From the NCBI GenBank assembly GCA_027493445.1, contig JAOSKU010000001.1, positions 2,500,822 through 2,564,821 of the forward strand: a DNA stretch of 64,000 nucleotides, written 5' to 3'. The DNA is from Thermoleophilia bacterium (GTDB lineage Bacteria > Actinomycetota > Thermoleophilia > RBG-16-64-13). A program made the position numbers and the translations under genes. Position 1 is the stretch's first letter, and every line of letters starts with the position of its first letter. Below are positions 1-8,525 of the stretch, piece after piece. Under the pieces are notes generated by a model. The model did no database searches, was not told the DNA's origin, and saw only the letters and a list, made by a program, of their open reading frames with translations.

Positions 1-2069
1 GCATCCACCTCCTTCAGGCGGAGCATGGGGTCGCCCTTGACCAGGGAAGCGCGGCGCTCTGGGAGGCAGATCTCGTTCTGCTCACCCAGGTAGGCGGCGA
101 TGACCTCCTCGTGCTGCTGGATGTACTCGGGCGTCCCCTCGGCCAGGACCTCGCCCTTGTTCACCACCAGGATGCGGTCCGAGACGCCCATGACCACGGG
201 CATCTGGTGCTCCACAAGAATGATGGTGTAGCCCTCGTCGCGGAGCGCGCGGATCTGGCGGCTGATCTCCTCCACCTCGGCTGGGTTCATGCCGGCCGCA
301 GGCTCGTCGAGCAGCAGCAGGTCGGGGCCTAGGGACATGGCCCGGGCGATCTCCACCCGGCGCCGGTCGGCGTAGTTGAGCGTCGTCACGTAGCGGTCCT
401 TGCGCTCGGCCACGCCCCGCTCGAAGAAGGCCAGGTAGCGCAGTCCGTTCACCTCGGCCTTCTTCTCTGCCTTGGCCGTGGCGGGCGGGCGCACGATGGA
501 GCGGAAGATGCCTCCTTGCAGGCGGGGATGCGCCCCGGTCAGCACGTTGTCGAGCACGGAGAGGAGGGGGAAGACGCGGATGTTCTGGAAGGTCCGCCCC
601 AGGCCCTTCCCGGCCACCCGGTCGGAGCTCAGACCGGTGATGTCCTCGCCCCGATAGGCCACGGTGCCCCTGTCCGGCTTATAGATGCCGGTGATCAGGT
701 TGAAGAGGGTGGTCTTGCCGGCGCCGTTCGGGCCGATCACGCCCAGGATCTCTCCCTCGCGCACCTCGAACGACACGTCGGTGACCGCCGCCACCCCTCC
801 GAAGTTCTTGGAGAGGCCGCGGACTTCGAGAAGGGTCCCGTCCGCCCCTGGCGCGGCGGGGGGCGCGGACGGGCTCGCCCTCAGTCCCCCGGAAGGCTCC
901 ACCCCGCTCGAGGCCATGGCGGCGACAGCCAAGCTCTGCCCGGCGACCGCCAGGGCGGGCCCCCCGGCGACCAGCGCCTCTGCCGGCTGCAAACCCAGAG
1001 TGCCGGCGGGCTCTCCCGCTCCGGTGGCCTCATCGACGGTGGTCTTGCTCTTGCGGGGTTTGGCCGGTAGCACACCCTGCGGACGGAAGATGATGACAAG
1101 CAGCAAGATCACGCTCACGATGGCCATGCGCCACTGGGTCAGGCTCTCGAAGTTCCGCATGTACTCGCCCAAGAAGGTGTAGACGGTCGCCCCCAGGACA
1201 ACGCCAACCGGATTCCCCGATCCGCCCAGGATCAGCACGAGGTAGATGGCCACCAGCTCGTTCAGCGAAAAGTTCTCCGGGTACACTCCCACCTGCCACG
1301 ACGCCAGCAAGGCGCCGGCCAGGCCGGCGAACGCAGCGGCCGTGGCGAACGACAGGACCTTGTACCGCATCAGGTTGACGCCCATGCAGGAAGCCGTGAT
1401 CTCGTCGTCACGGATGCCCGCCCACGCCCGCCCCGTGCGGGAGAACTGCAGGCGCACGCCCACGAAGACCACCAGCAGGGCGAAGCCCCAGATCAGGTAG
1501 TAGTAGCTGGTCGGGCTGCGGAACATGTAGCCGATGACCGCCGGCCGATCGACGGCGGTGATGCCGTTCGGGCCGTTGGTGATGTTGACCGGCCGGTCCA
1601 GGTTGATGACCAGCAGGCGGGTGATCTGGAAGAAGGCCAGCGTGACGATGGCCAGGTAGTCGCCGCGCACCCTCAGGCTGGGGATGCCGACCAGAAAGCC
1701 GATGACGGTGGTGACCGCCATCGCGATGGGCAGGGTCCACCAGAAGCCAAGGTGGATGTCGAACTGACCGGAGTTCAGGATGGCGTAGGCGTAGGCCCCG
1801 ATGGCATAGAAGGCCACGAAACCCATGTCGAGCATGCCGGTGAAGCCGGCTACCACGTTGAGTCCCACCCCCAGGATGACATAGAGCGCCACCGTGGCCC
1901 CCACGCGGATCCAGTAGCGGGAGTCGGTGGCCATGGGGAAGCCGGCCACGATGAGGACCATCACCACCGGCCACACCGAGAAGGGGAGGCGGTCGGTCGC
2001 CCGCCGGACCGGGGCCGTCACACGGCCGCACGCCTGGCTGAGTCGGGCTCGCGCTGCGCCGGCTACCAT
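1..2069 (-). CDS. LivM-LivG fusion, probably continuing into LivF (partial)
   Basis: Branched-chain amino acid ABC transporter polypeptide that joins the LivM permease to the LivG ATPase. The frame opens at ATG 2069, 13 bases after the livH stop, and has no stop to the window edge (about 689 codons). Residues 1 to about 335 are a multi-span LivM permease ending near [15 protein letters not shown] Pro/Ala/Gly-rich linker of about 75 residues follows. A LivG ATPase then starts near [15 protein letters not shown], with Walker [10 protein letters not shown], signature [14 protein letters not shown] and Walker B LLLLDEP. After the usual LivG end (AAYLGEQ) the same frame continues as [12 protein letters not shown], which resembles the start of LivF. 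A two-part fusion is seen directly. The LivF extension is inferred because the window ends there. Confidence 0.88.
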   Translation of the reverse strand, partial: MVAGAARARLSQACGRVTAPVRRATDRLPFSVWPVVMVLIVAGFPMATDSRYWIRVGATVALYVILGVGLNVVAGFTGMLDMGFVAFYAIGAYAYAILNSGQFDIHLGFWWTLPIAMAVTTVIGFLVGIPSLRVRGDYLAIVTLAFFQITRLLVINLDRPVNITNGPNGITAVDRPAVIGYMFRSPTSYYYLIWGFALLVVFVGVRLQFSRTGRAWAGIRDDEITASCMGVNLMRYKVLSFATAAAFAGLAGALLASWQVGVYPENFSLNELVAIYLVLILGGSGNPVGVVLGATVYTFLGEYMRNFESLTQWRMAIVSVILLLVIIFRPQGVLPAKPRKSKTTVDEATGAGEPAGTLGLQPAEALVAGGPALAVAGQSLAVAAMASSGVEPSGGLRASPSAPPAAPGADGTLLEVRGLSKNFGGVAAVTDVSFEVREGEILGVIGPNGAGKTTLFNLITGIYKPDRGTVAYRGEDITGLSSDRVAGKGLGRTFQNIRVFPLLSVLDNVLTGAHPRLQGGIFRSIVRPPATAKAEKKAEVNGLRYLAFFERGVAERKDRYVTTLNYADRRRVEIARAMSLGPDLLLLDEPAAGMNPAEVEEISRQIRALRDEGYTIILVEHQMPVVMGVSDRILVVNKGEVLAEGTPEYIQQHEEVIAAYLGEQNEICLPERRASLVKGDPMLRLKEVD

Positions 2070-2082
2070 CGCGGACCCCCCC

Positions 2083-2997
2083 TCACACTTTCACCGGCGT
2101 CTGCTGGCCCAGCAGCCCGGAAGGCTTGAGGAGCAGCAGGATGATGAGCAAGGAGAAGGCGATGACGTCCTTGTATGTGGTGGAGATGAAGGCGCTGCCG
2201 AACGTCTCCGCCCCTCCCAAGATGAACGCGCCCAGCACTGCCCCGCGCAGGTTGCCGATGCCGCCCAGCACAGCGGCGGTGAAGGCCTTCATCCCCAGGG
2301 CGAAGCCCATGGCGAAATCCACCTGGGTGTAGTAAAGCCCGGTCAGGACGCCGCCGATACCGGCCAGGGCCGAGCCGACCAGAAAGGTGGTGGAGATGAT
2401 CTTGTTGACCGAGATGCCCATGAAGGCCGCGGCCTCGCGGTCTTGGCTGGTGGCCCTCATGGCCTTGCCCAGCTTGGTGCGGTTGATGAAAAGATCGAGG
2501 CCGATGAGCGCGACGGCGCCCACGATGATGACCAGCAGCCTCTCGGGCCCGATGGTGGCGCTGCCGATCTTGACGCTCCACGAGTGGGGCAGTAGGAGGT
2601 CGGTGGCGTAGGGGCGCGCCCGGTAGTTGGTGATCACACCCACGACGTTCTGCAGCAGGATCGAGACCCCGAGAGCGCTGATGAGGGGCGCCAGGCGCGC
2701 GGCCTTGCGCAGCGGCCTGTAGGCCAGGAACTCGATGGTCACCCCTACCGCCGAGCAGCCGACGGCGGCCGCAATGAGCATGAGCACGATGACGAGGGCG
2801 GGGTTCGCCGTGAGGGTGCCTCCCTCGACGAACGGCAGGGCGACCAGGTAGCCGATGAAACCCCCGATCATGAAGACCTCGCCGTGGGCGAAGTTCAGCA
2901 TCTCCAGGATCCCGTAGACCATCGAGTAGCCCAGGGCGAAGAGAGCGTACACCGACCCCAGGGTCAGTGCGTTGACGATCTGCTGCTGTATCTCCAT
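2083..2997 (-). CDS. livH: Branched-chain amino acid ABC transporter permease LivH
   Basis: Inner-membrane permease subunit of a Liv-type importer, 304 residues, the usual family length. It begins MEIQQQIVNALTLGSVYALFALGYSMVYG, the characteristic LivH amino end, and has about eight hydrophobic segments. The family loop with GxxxDRxAAAFMGIS is present as SQDREAAAFMGIS. It lies between livK and the LivM-LivG fusion and is transcribed in the same direction. The livK-livH gap holds a strong hairpin, while the next gene starts 13 bases after the livH stop. This fits one operon with extra expression of the binding protein. Confidence 0.93.
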   Translation of the reverse strand: MEIQQQIVNALTLGSVYALFALGYSMVYGILEMLNFAHGEVFMIGGFIGYLVALPFVEGGTLTANPALVIVLMLIAAAVGCSAVGVTIEFLAYRPLRKAARLAPLISALGVSILLQNVVGVITNYRARPYATDLLLPHSWSVKIGSATIGPERLLVIIVGAVALIGLDLFINRTKLGKAMRATSQDREAAAFMGISVNKIISTTFLVGSALAGIGGVLTGLYYTQVDFAMGFALGMKAFTAAVLGGIGNLRGAVLGAFILGGAETFGSAFISTTYKDVIAFSLLIILLLLKPSGLLGQQTPVKV

Positions 2998-3090
2998 TCG
3001 ACTCCCCCTGGGCTCAGGTCCGTCTCTGGTGCCCTTTCAGACGGGATCGGGTCCGTCCGAGAGAAACGGTAACACGTGTCAGCCGGGATT

Positions 3091-3121
3091 CGGGGTGGGG
3101 CGGCGTTGCCGCCCCACCCCG
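3091..3121 (-). terminator. Perfect 14-bp hairpin between livK and livH
   Basis: Left arm CGGGGTGGGGCGGC, a 3-base loop and a perfectly complementary right arm. It lies 28 bases past the livK stop and about 94 bases before livH. No T-run follows on the minus strand, so it is more likely an attenuator or mRNA-stabilising stem than a complete terminator. Such stems behind binding-protein genes usually raise binding protein relative to permease. Confidence 0.65.
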
Positions 3122-3148
3122 CACGTGCTGGTGCTTCCTCGTCGCGGG

Positions 3149-4396
3149 CTACTGTAGCTTGATCCCCTTGACTTGGACGAACTTGTCACCCTGCACCTGG
3201 ATGATGTAGATACCACCGGCGGCCAGATCGCCCTCGGGCGTGAAGCTGATCGGGAAACCGAGGATCCCGGTGTAGGCAGTGGAACCAAGCGCGTCGTTGA
3301 CCGCTTGACGGTCCACCTTGCCATCGACTACGCCGGCCTGTTTGACGGCGTCGAGCAGCACCATGGTGGCCTCGTAGCTTTGCGCGGTGAACAGGCTGGT
3401 CTCCGTATACTTCGCGATGAAACGAGTCAGCATATCCTGAGCGGCCGGCACTTCTTCGGGCATGGGGCCCAGGCTCGTCGCGTACGCACCCTCGGTGGCG
3501 CCACCGGCGTTCTTGATGAACTCCGTCGGGTCCTTCAAGCCATCGGCTCCCGCCAACTGCGCCTCGAAGCCCATGCTGACCATCTGCTTCGCTATGGCGG
3601 CGGCCTGAGCGGGGCTGGGGATGGGCATGAACAGGACATCAGGGGCCGCGGACTTGACTTTGGTCAGAACGGCCGAGAAGTCCTTGTCCTCGGGCGTAAT
3701 CTGGGCCCGCTCGACCGCGATCCCCGCGTCACTCAGGGCCTTGTCGACCTGGTCGGCCAGGCCTTGGGAGTAGGTGCCCTTGTCGTCGATGATGAAGACC
3801 TTCTTGACCGAAAGGTCGTCCACCATGAACTTGGCGATCGAGGGACCCTGGATGCCGTCCTTGGGCGCGGTGCGGTGGAACACCACGTACCCGCCCTCGG
3901 AGAGCTCGTCGTTGGTGGCCGACTGAGTCACCAGCGGGACCAGGCCCTCGTCGTAGATGGGCAGCGCGGCTTTCACCGCCGAGCTGGTCATGGGACCGAC
4001 CACACCGACGACGGCCTCATCGGAGGCAAGCTTCTCGGCCACCGAGGCGGCCTTGGCCGGGTCGGCACCGTCGTCAGCCTCGACCACCTCGACCGTGACT
4101 CCGGGCATGGCCCCCGACGCGTTGAAATCGTCGACGGCCATCTTGACGGCGTTCAAAGCGTCGATGCCGATCTTGGCCAGCTGACCCGTGAACGGGCCGG
4201 CGGCGCCGATCTTGATCGTGACGGCCTCGGCGGGCGCCGTCGCCTCGGTGGTCTCGCTGTTGTCGGTAGCGGCGCTGGTGTCGGTCGAGCCCGTCGTGGT
4301 CGCCGTGGTGTCGTCGCCGCAGCCAGCGGCGAGGAGGCCGGCGGTCAGTACCAGCACGACGGCCAGCATGAGCGCGATGAACCTGGTTTTCCTCAC
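3149..4396 (-). CDS. livK: Branched-chain amino acid substrate-binding lipoprotein LivK
   Basis: Extracytoplasmic binding protein of the Liv importer, 415 residues. The chosen start is GTG 4396, with GGAGGG six bases upstream; a longer open frame exists but has no such site. The amino end is a lipoprotein signal (RKTRFIALMLAVVLVLTAG then LLAAGC). A Thr/Ser/Glu-rich linker follows, then the type I periplasmic-binding fold starting VTIKIGAAGPFTGQLAKIG. The family signature VVGVVGPMTSSAVKAALPIY is visible. It is first in the liv operon, behind a TTGACA promoter. Ligand choice cannot be read from the sequence. Leucine/isoleucine/valine is the family default, but other amino acids or amides are possible. 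Confidence 0.92.
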   Translation of the reverse strand: MRKTRFIALMLAVVLVLTAGLLAAGCGDDTTATTTGSTDTSAATDNSETTEATAPAEAVTIKIGAAGPFTGQLAKIGIDALNAVKMAVDDFNASGAMPGVTVEVVEADDGADPAKAASVAEKLASDEAVVGVVGPMTSSAVKAALPIYDEGLVPLVTQSATNDELSEGGYVVFHRTAPKDGIQGPSIAKFMVDDLSVKKVFIIDDKGTYSQGLADQVDKALSDAGIAVERAQITPEDKDFSAVLTKVKSAAPDVLFMPIPSPAQAAAIAKQMVSMGFEAQLAGADGLKDPTEFIKNAGGATEGAYATSLGPMPEEVPAAQDMLTRFIAKYTETSLFTAQSYEATMVLLDAVKQAGVVDGKVDRQAVNDALGSTAYTGILGFPISFTPEGDLAAGGIYIIQVQGDKFVQVKGIKLQ

Positions 4397-4608
4397 GAAA
4401 TCCCTCCATTGGTCCGGGACCCCCGGGACCATCCCTCCGTCCCTTCCGCAGTCCCTTTCTTCACCCGATGCCCCACTGCCTCGTTTCTGGGCCCCCTCCT
4501 TGTCTCGGCGATCACGGCGTGGTCTCGGCAAGCCGTTCACTCTCCTCCGCGGCCGCCTGCTCCGCCTCTCCGCCGTTGAGATCCGGCGCGGTCGCATGAT
4601 CGAACCAG

Positions 4609-4637
4609 CCTGTAGATGACACCCGCAGCATTGTCAA
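4609..4637 (-). promoter_or_regulatory. Candidate sigma-70 promoter for livK
   Basis: On the minus strand a TTGACA hexamer (4632-4637) is followed after 17 bases by TACAGG (4609-4614). It lies about 215 bases upstream of the livK start, in the otherwise empty stretch between ridA and livK. Confidence 0.45.
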
Positions 4638-4653
4638 TGGCGCTCCGGACCCT

Positions 4654-5048
4654 TCAGCCGGAGAGGCCGCAAACAGCCGACACCTCGACGAGAACCCCCT
4701 TTGGAAGGGCGGCCACCTGCACGGTCTCCCGCGCCGGGGGCTCATCACCGAAGTACCGCCCGTAGACCTCGTTGAAGACGGGGAAATCGGCCATGTCCTT
4801 CAGGAAGCAGCTCGTCTTGAGCACCGAGTCCATTCCGGCGCCGGCAGCCTCGACCACGGCTTTGAGATTGGCCATCACCCGCTCGGTCTGTTCGGCGATC
4901 CCCCAGGCACGACCTCCGCGGTGGCGGGATCGAGGGCGATCTGCCCGCTCAGGAAGAGCAGGTCAGCGAAGCGCACAGCCTGGGAATAAGGTCCGATCGC
5001 CGCTGGAGCGGCCTCGGAGCTCACGATCACCCGTTCCTCTACGCTCAT
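4654..5048 (-). pseudogene. ridA: RidA family enamine/imine deaminase, one-base frameshift (copy 1)
   Basis: RidA proteins hydrolyse reactive 2-aminoacrylate-type enamines released by PLP enzymes. The amino half starts at ATG 5048 ([21 protein letters not shown]) and carries the family GPYSQAVR segment. The carboxy half (VMANLKAVVEAAGAG to [13 protein letters not shown]) is in another frame. The switch falls in a run of five G (plus-strand C at 4900-4904); a sixth G would restore PGGIAEQTERVMANLK without other change. The start overlaps the aminotransferase stop as ATGA, so the two were translationally coupled. It is either a genuine pseudogene or an intact gene with a sequencing deletion; the clean restoration favours the latter. 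Confidence 0.82.
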
Positions 5049-6292
5049 ACGTGTCCCCCCTTGTGTACATGTTCTGCAAGGCCGGCGGGCAGGTCCTCTT
5101 CGAGCACCGCCAGAAGCGCGTCCAGAGCAGCATCGCATTCCTCGAGGGTGGAGTAGAAGTGGGGCGCGAGGCGGATCACCGGCCCCCGGGCCGCGGCGAT
5201 GACCCCCCGCCGGCGCAGCAGCGCCTCAACCGCGTGGGAGTCACCCGGGCAGAGGAAGGCCGTGGATGGCGTCTTTCGCCGCGGATCTCCCGTGCCGTGC
5301 AGCGAGAAGCCGCGGGCCAGGCCGCCTTCCACGAGGCGGGCGGAGAGCACCCGGGTCCACTCGTTGATCGCGTCTACCCCGATCTCCTCGATGACCTCCA
5401 TCCCTGCCCGGCTGATGTAGGCGTTGATGACCGGCGGAGTGCCCGTGTCGAAGCGGGCCGCCGTCGGAGCCCACGTGAGCTCCTTGATGGTGAAGGCGAA
5501 CGGGTTCTCCCGGCCGAACCAGCCGGTCACCGCCGGGTGCAGCTTCTCGAGGAGTTCGGGCCGCACGTAGAGGAAGGCGATGCCGGGGACGCCCAGCAGG
5601 TACTTGAGATTCCCCGAGGCCAGGAAGTCGATGTCCATGGCCTTGACGTCGATGGGCTCCACGCCCATGGTCTGGTAAGCGTCGACATAGACCATGGCCC
5701 CCCGCTCGTGCGCCAGCCGGGCAATGGCCGTCACATCCTGCACGAAGCCGCTCTGATAGTAGCCGTGGCACGCCGACACGAGCAGCGTGTGCTCGTCGAC
5801 GGCGGATTCGTAGTCATCCAAGTGGACGGTGCCTTCGCGTACCGGCACCCAGTCCACGCCGAGCCCGAACTTCTTGTGGGCCAGCCATACGTGCCCGACC
5901 GAAGGGAACTCGGCCTCGCTCACCACAACCTTGCACCGCGCGCCGGAGAGGTCGAGCGCTCCGGCCAGGCTTGCGGTGGCCTCAGAGACGGAGCTGCTCA
6001 CGGCGATCTCGTCGGGGGACGCGTTGATCAAGCGGGCGAAGACCTCCTTGGCCCGATGGGCCTCGGCCATCCAGGCGTCCCAGTCCATGCCGGCGTCGTT
6101 CCAGGAGTCAAGGTAGGCCTCCGCCGCCGCCCGCGTGATGTCGAGCTGCGGCGCCTGCGAGCAGTTGTTCATGGGGATGAAGCTCGTCAGAAGGGGGATC
6201 CGTCGCCGCCAGGCGACCAGGTCGTAGCGGGGACGCGGCTGTGCGGCTGTATCCGCCGTCTGCACGTTCCCGGTCGCTGGTTCCCGCCTCAT
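5045..6292 (-). CDS. Class V (kynureninase/epimerase-like) PLP aminotransferase, copy 1
   Basis: PLP-dependent fold-type I enzyme of the class V aminotransferase group, 415 residues. ASGNLKYLLG supplies the probable Schiff-base lysine and VYVDAYQTMG the aspartate that contacts the pyridine nitrogen. FPSVGHVW and FDTGTPP match other cofactor-pocket segments. The chosen start (MRREPATG) has a GGGGGAG site just upstream; an upstream TTG in the same frame would run through the operator. It is coupled to ridA by ATGA overlap and is led by a TTGACA/TATTGT promoter with a palindromic operator. A diverged paralogue lies at 17938-19197. The RidA partner suggests an amino acid whose processing gives an unstable enamine; the substrate is unknown. 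Confidence 0.88.
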   Translation of the reverse strand: MRREPATGNVQTADTAAQPRPRYDLVAWRRRIPLLTSFIPMNNCSQAPQLDITRAAAEAYLDSWNDAGMDWDAWMAEAHRAKEVFARLINASPDEIAVSSSVSEATASLAGALDLSGARCKVVVSEAEFPSVGHVWLAHKKFGLGVDWVPVREGTVHLDDYESAVDEHTLLVSACHGYYQSGFVQDVTAIARLAHERGAMVYVDAYQTMGVEPIDVKAMDIDFLASGNLKYLLGVPGIAFLYVRPELLEKLHPAVTGWFGRENPFAFTIKELTWAPTAARFDTGTPPVINAYISRAGMEVIEEIGVDAINEWTRVLSARLVEGGLARGFSLHGTGDPRRKTPSTAFLCPGDSHAVEALLRRRGVIAAARGPVIRLAPHFYSTLEECDAALDALLAVLEEDLPAGLAEHVHKGGHV

Positions 6293-6313
6293 CGACTCCC
6301 CCTGTCCGCTCTC

Positions 6314-6362
6314 TGTGGTCGAATGGTTCGACCACAATAGGAGCAGGACGCGAGCCTGTCAA
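6314..6362 (-). promoter_or_regulatory. Promoter with perfect 23-bp palindromic operator (site A)
   Basis: On the minus strand TTGACA (6357-6362) and TATTGT (6334-6339) are 17 bases apart. A perfect palindrome at 6314-6336 overlaps the end of the -10 box: left arm TGTGGTCGAA, spacer three bases, right arm TTCGACCACA. The layout suits a repressor that blocks RNA polymerase. The same motif recurs at 19217-19239 and 22107-22129. The local IclR-family protein is the obvious candidate ligand. Confidence 0.8.
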
Positions 6363-6380
6363 GTAGGCGCGCGGCGTCGC

Positions 6381-7412
6381 TCACCAGCCTGCGACCGTCC
6401 TGGACGCCTCCCGCAACGCCGACTCGATCCCGGCGGCCGACACATCCTTGTGCGTGACGAAACGAATGCGGTTCCTTCCCACGGCTCCGGCCAGCACGCC
6501 CCGCGCAGCCAGCTCGTGGCACACATGATCCGCCGGCAGGTCGGTGTCGACGAAGACCATGTTGGTCTGGACGGTCGGGAGGTCTATCCGCAGACCGGGA
6601 AGCTCGGCGAGCCCCTCCGCCAGACGCCGGGCGTGGGCGTGGTCCTCGGCCAGCCGCCCCACCATTGTGTCCAGAGCCACGATACCGGCGGCAGCCAGCA
6701 CCCCGGCCTGTCGCATCCCTCCACCAAGCAGCTTGCGCATACGCCGAGCCTGCGCGATCCAGGCCGCCGGGCCGGCGACCAGGGAGCCCACCGGGCAGCA
6801 CAGGCCCTTCGAGAGGCAGAACATGACCGAGTCGGCCGGGGCCGCCAGAGCGGCTGCCGGAACACCCAGGGCCACGGCGCCGTTGAAGATGCGGGCCCCG
6901 TCGAGGTGCACCGGAATCCCTCGCTGGTGAGCCACCGCGCAAAGCGCGGCCACCTCCTCCGGCAAGGCCACCGTGCCTCCCCCGGCATTGTGCGGGTTCT
7001 CGAGGCAGAGCAGGCCGGTGTGCGGGTAGTGCACGTCATCGGCTCTGACGGCGGCCTCGATCTGCGCAGGCAGGAGGCGGCCGGCTCGGCTCTCGAGAGG
7101 CCGGGCCTGAACGCCCCCGAGGAGCGCCAAGCCCCCCACCTCGGCGTCGTAGATGTGCGACGCGACGTCGACGACCGCCTCGTCGCCCCGGCGGGTGTGA
7201 GTCAGCACCGCCACCTGGTTCCCCATGGTGCCCGTGGGCACGAAAAGCGCGGCCTCTTTGCCTACGCGCTCCGCGGCCAGTTCTTCCAGCCGCCGGACGG
7301 TCGGGTCCTCCCCGTACACGTCGTCGCCCAGGGGAGCGGCGGCCATGGCCCGGAGCATGGCCGGGGTCGGCCGGGTCACCGTGTCGCTGCGCAGATCGAC
7401 GGGCGCGGTCAT
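6381..7412 (-). CDS. ltaE: L-threonine / L-allo-threonine aldolase
   Basis: PLP enzyme that cleaves threonine or allo-threonine to glycine and acetaldehyde, 343 residues, normal length. It starts MTAPVDLRSDTVTRPTPAM, the family amino end, with GDDVYGEDPTV a few residues on. HLDGARIFN holds the PLP aspartate and SVMFCLSKGLCCPVGS the Schiff-base lysine. ATG 7412 overlaps the TGA of an upstream remnant (ATGA). It is the last gene in the direction of the dpp operon. A degraded 5' copy lies at about 19290-19528. The acetaldehyde it makes would be a natural substrate for the AOR encoded further along. Confidence 0.93.
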   Translation of the reverse strand: MTAPVDLRSDTVTRPTPAMLRAMAAAPLGDDVYGEDPTVRRLEELAAERVGKEAALFVPTGTMGNQVAVLTHTRRGDEAVVDVASHIYDAEVGGLALLGGVQARPLESRAGRLLPAQIEAAVRADDVHYPHTGLLCLENPHNAGGGTVALPEEVAALCAVAHQRGIPVHLDGARIFNGAVALGVPAAALAAPADSVMFCLSKGLCCPVGSLVAGPAAWIAQARRMRKLLGGGMRQAGVLAAAGIVALDTMVGRLAEDHAHARRLAEGLAELPGLRIDLPTVQTNMVFVDTDLPADHVCHELAARGVLAGAVGRNRIRFVTHKDVSAAGIESALREASRTVAGW

Positions 7413-7552
7413 TGCGACCTCCACGCCCGCGCAGCATCGAGCAGGCTGTCGATCTCCTCCTCGAGGGTATCGGCGTGCGGCGACACCCGCACCCCGCCGA
7501 CGCCGGCGTAGGGGAACCTCTCCTGTGCGATCTCGAGGGAGCAGTTGTCGGC
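7409..7552 (-). pseudogene. Carboxy-terminal remnant of a class V aminotransferase
   Basis: About 47 codons open after a TAG at 7553 read ADNCSLEIAQERFPYAG then VGGVRVSPHADTLEEEID. This is the standard last segment of class V aminotransferases (a GGVRVSPH-type motif plus a final helix). The TGA overlaps the ltaE ATG, so an aminotransferase gene was probably once coupled to ltaE here. No amino-terminal part is visible upstream. Confidence 0.55.
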
Positions 7553-7632
7553 CTAGCCGCCGTCTCCTGTCACCCTCTGCCTCGCCGCGTCGGTCATCCT
7601 TCCACCTGTCCGGAGCCATGGATCAACCCCCT

Positions 7633-7977
7633 TCAGGTGTCCCGCGAAACCGGGTGCGTGTCATGCAGCCGCTCCACGAAGAACTGCACCGCGTCGTTGG
7701 TGAAATCCTCCCAGGCTGCCTGGTCGAAGCCGAGGGTAGTCACCCGCGCGCCTATTTCTCGTGCCTTGACAAGCAGAGCTTCATCGGTGAGACCCGCTGC
7801 TTCCATGGCACCGGCGACCCTGTCGAGAGCCTGCATCAGCCTGAGGGTTCCGTAGAGCTTGGGTTCGTGGAGCGTTCCATTGGCGGCAGTAGCGAGGAAG
7901 GCGAGTGTCTCCGCAAAGGCCAGCCCCGCTTCGCCGCCAGGTAGTATGCCCTTCCGGTCGTCGGCTTCTTCGCTCAT
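7633..7977 (-). CDS. DUF6092-like small helical protein
   Basis: A 114-residue soluble protein with no membrane span. The central block LAFLATAANGTLHEPKLYGTLRLMQALDRV resembles, from memory, the DUF6092 family of small helical proteins found in actinobacteria; that assignment is tentative and the function is unknown. The start overlaps the stop of the nitroreductase gene by four bases (ATGA), so it belongs to the dpp/dipeptidase operon. Its constant position behind a nitroreductase hints at a partner or accessory role, which is inference only. Confidence 0.65.
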   Translation of the reverse strand: MSEEADDRKGILPGGEAGLAFAETLAFLATAANGTLHEPKLYGTLRLMQALDRVAGAMEAAGLTDEALLVKAREIGARVTTLGFDQAAWEDFTNDAVQFFVERLHDTHPVSRDT

Positions 7978-8525
7978 GAGAATCTCTCCCAGTGGGTGAA
8001 CCGACTGAGGTCAGGCTCCGGGGGCTCTGGCTTCGGCCGGTCGACAGGGGTGGGGAAGCCAACCGCGACCATCAGCACCGGCTCCAGAGATTCGGGGAGA
8101 CCCAGCAGAATGCGCAGTGCTCCCCGATGGAAGCTGCCAATAGGACAGCCGCCCAAGCCGAAATCCTGGGCCGCTAGAAGAATGTTCTGCATCGCCGCGC
8201 CCAAAGCCAGGTACAGGGCTGTCTTCTGGCCCGAGCCCAAACCAAGCTCCTCAGCTTCGCCCGTGTCCAGACAGAGGGCGATCACTGCGGAGGGCTTCCC
8301 CGTCATGCCAGGACTCACCGCGCGGATTTTCCGTAGGTTGAGGTTCGCGGTGACGACTACGTACCGCCCCACGTGTGCGCCGCCGCCCCAAGGAGCGGCG
8401 CATGCCGCGCGGATTAGCTGCAGAAGAGTTTCCTCGGGAATCGGCCTCTCTTGGAAGTCCCGGGTCACGTGCCGGGAAAGAATACGCTCCATCACGGGAA
8501 GACTGTCAGGCAGGGCCCCGCTCAC
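7974..8525 (-). CDS. Nitroreductase family FMN oxidoreductase
   Basis: A 183-residue flavoprotein of the nitroreductase fold. MERILSRHVTRDFQERPIP is the usual FMN phosphate-binding amino end. AACAAPWGGGAHVGRYVVV and a late GLGGCPIGSF segment are typical of the family. The selected start GTG 8525 overlaps the dipeptidase stop (GTGA); the ATG at the later MERIL is the alternative. Its place in a peptide/hydantoin catabolic operon suggests reduction of a small ring or enoate intermediate. The real substrate cannot be read from sequence. Confidence 0.85.
   Translation of the reverse strand: MSGALPDSLPVMERILSRHVTRDFQERPIPEETLLQLIRAACAAPWGGGAHVGRYVVVTANLNLRKIRAVSPGMTGKPSAVIALCLDTGEAEELGLGSGQKTALYLALGAAMQNILLAAQDFGLGGCPIGSFHRGALRILLGLPESLEPVLMVAVGFPTPVDRPKPEPPEPDLSRFTHWERFS

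Noticed and set aside
3173..4579. Plus-strand open frame of 468 codons opposite livK
   Set aside because: It is the antisense of livK, full of His/Arg/Gly/Asp with no domain; long antisense frames are common at this GC content, and livK has a lipobox and binding fold.
4861..4920. Programmed frameshift in ridA
   Set aside because: No stimulatory structure or slippery heptamer is seen, ridA genes are not known to need one, and other genes here show the same type of single-base break.
4772..6340. Plus-strand open frame of 522 codons
   Set aside because: Antisense of ridA and aminotransferase copy 1; no recognisable motif.
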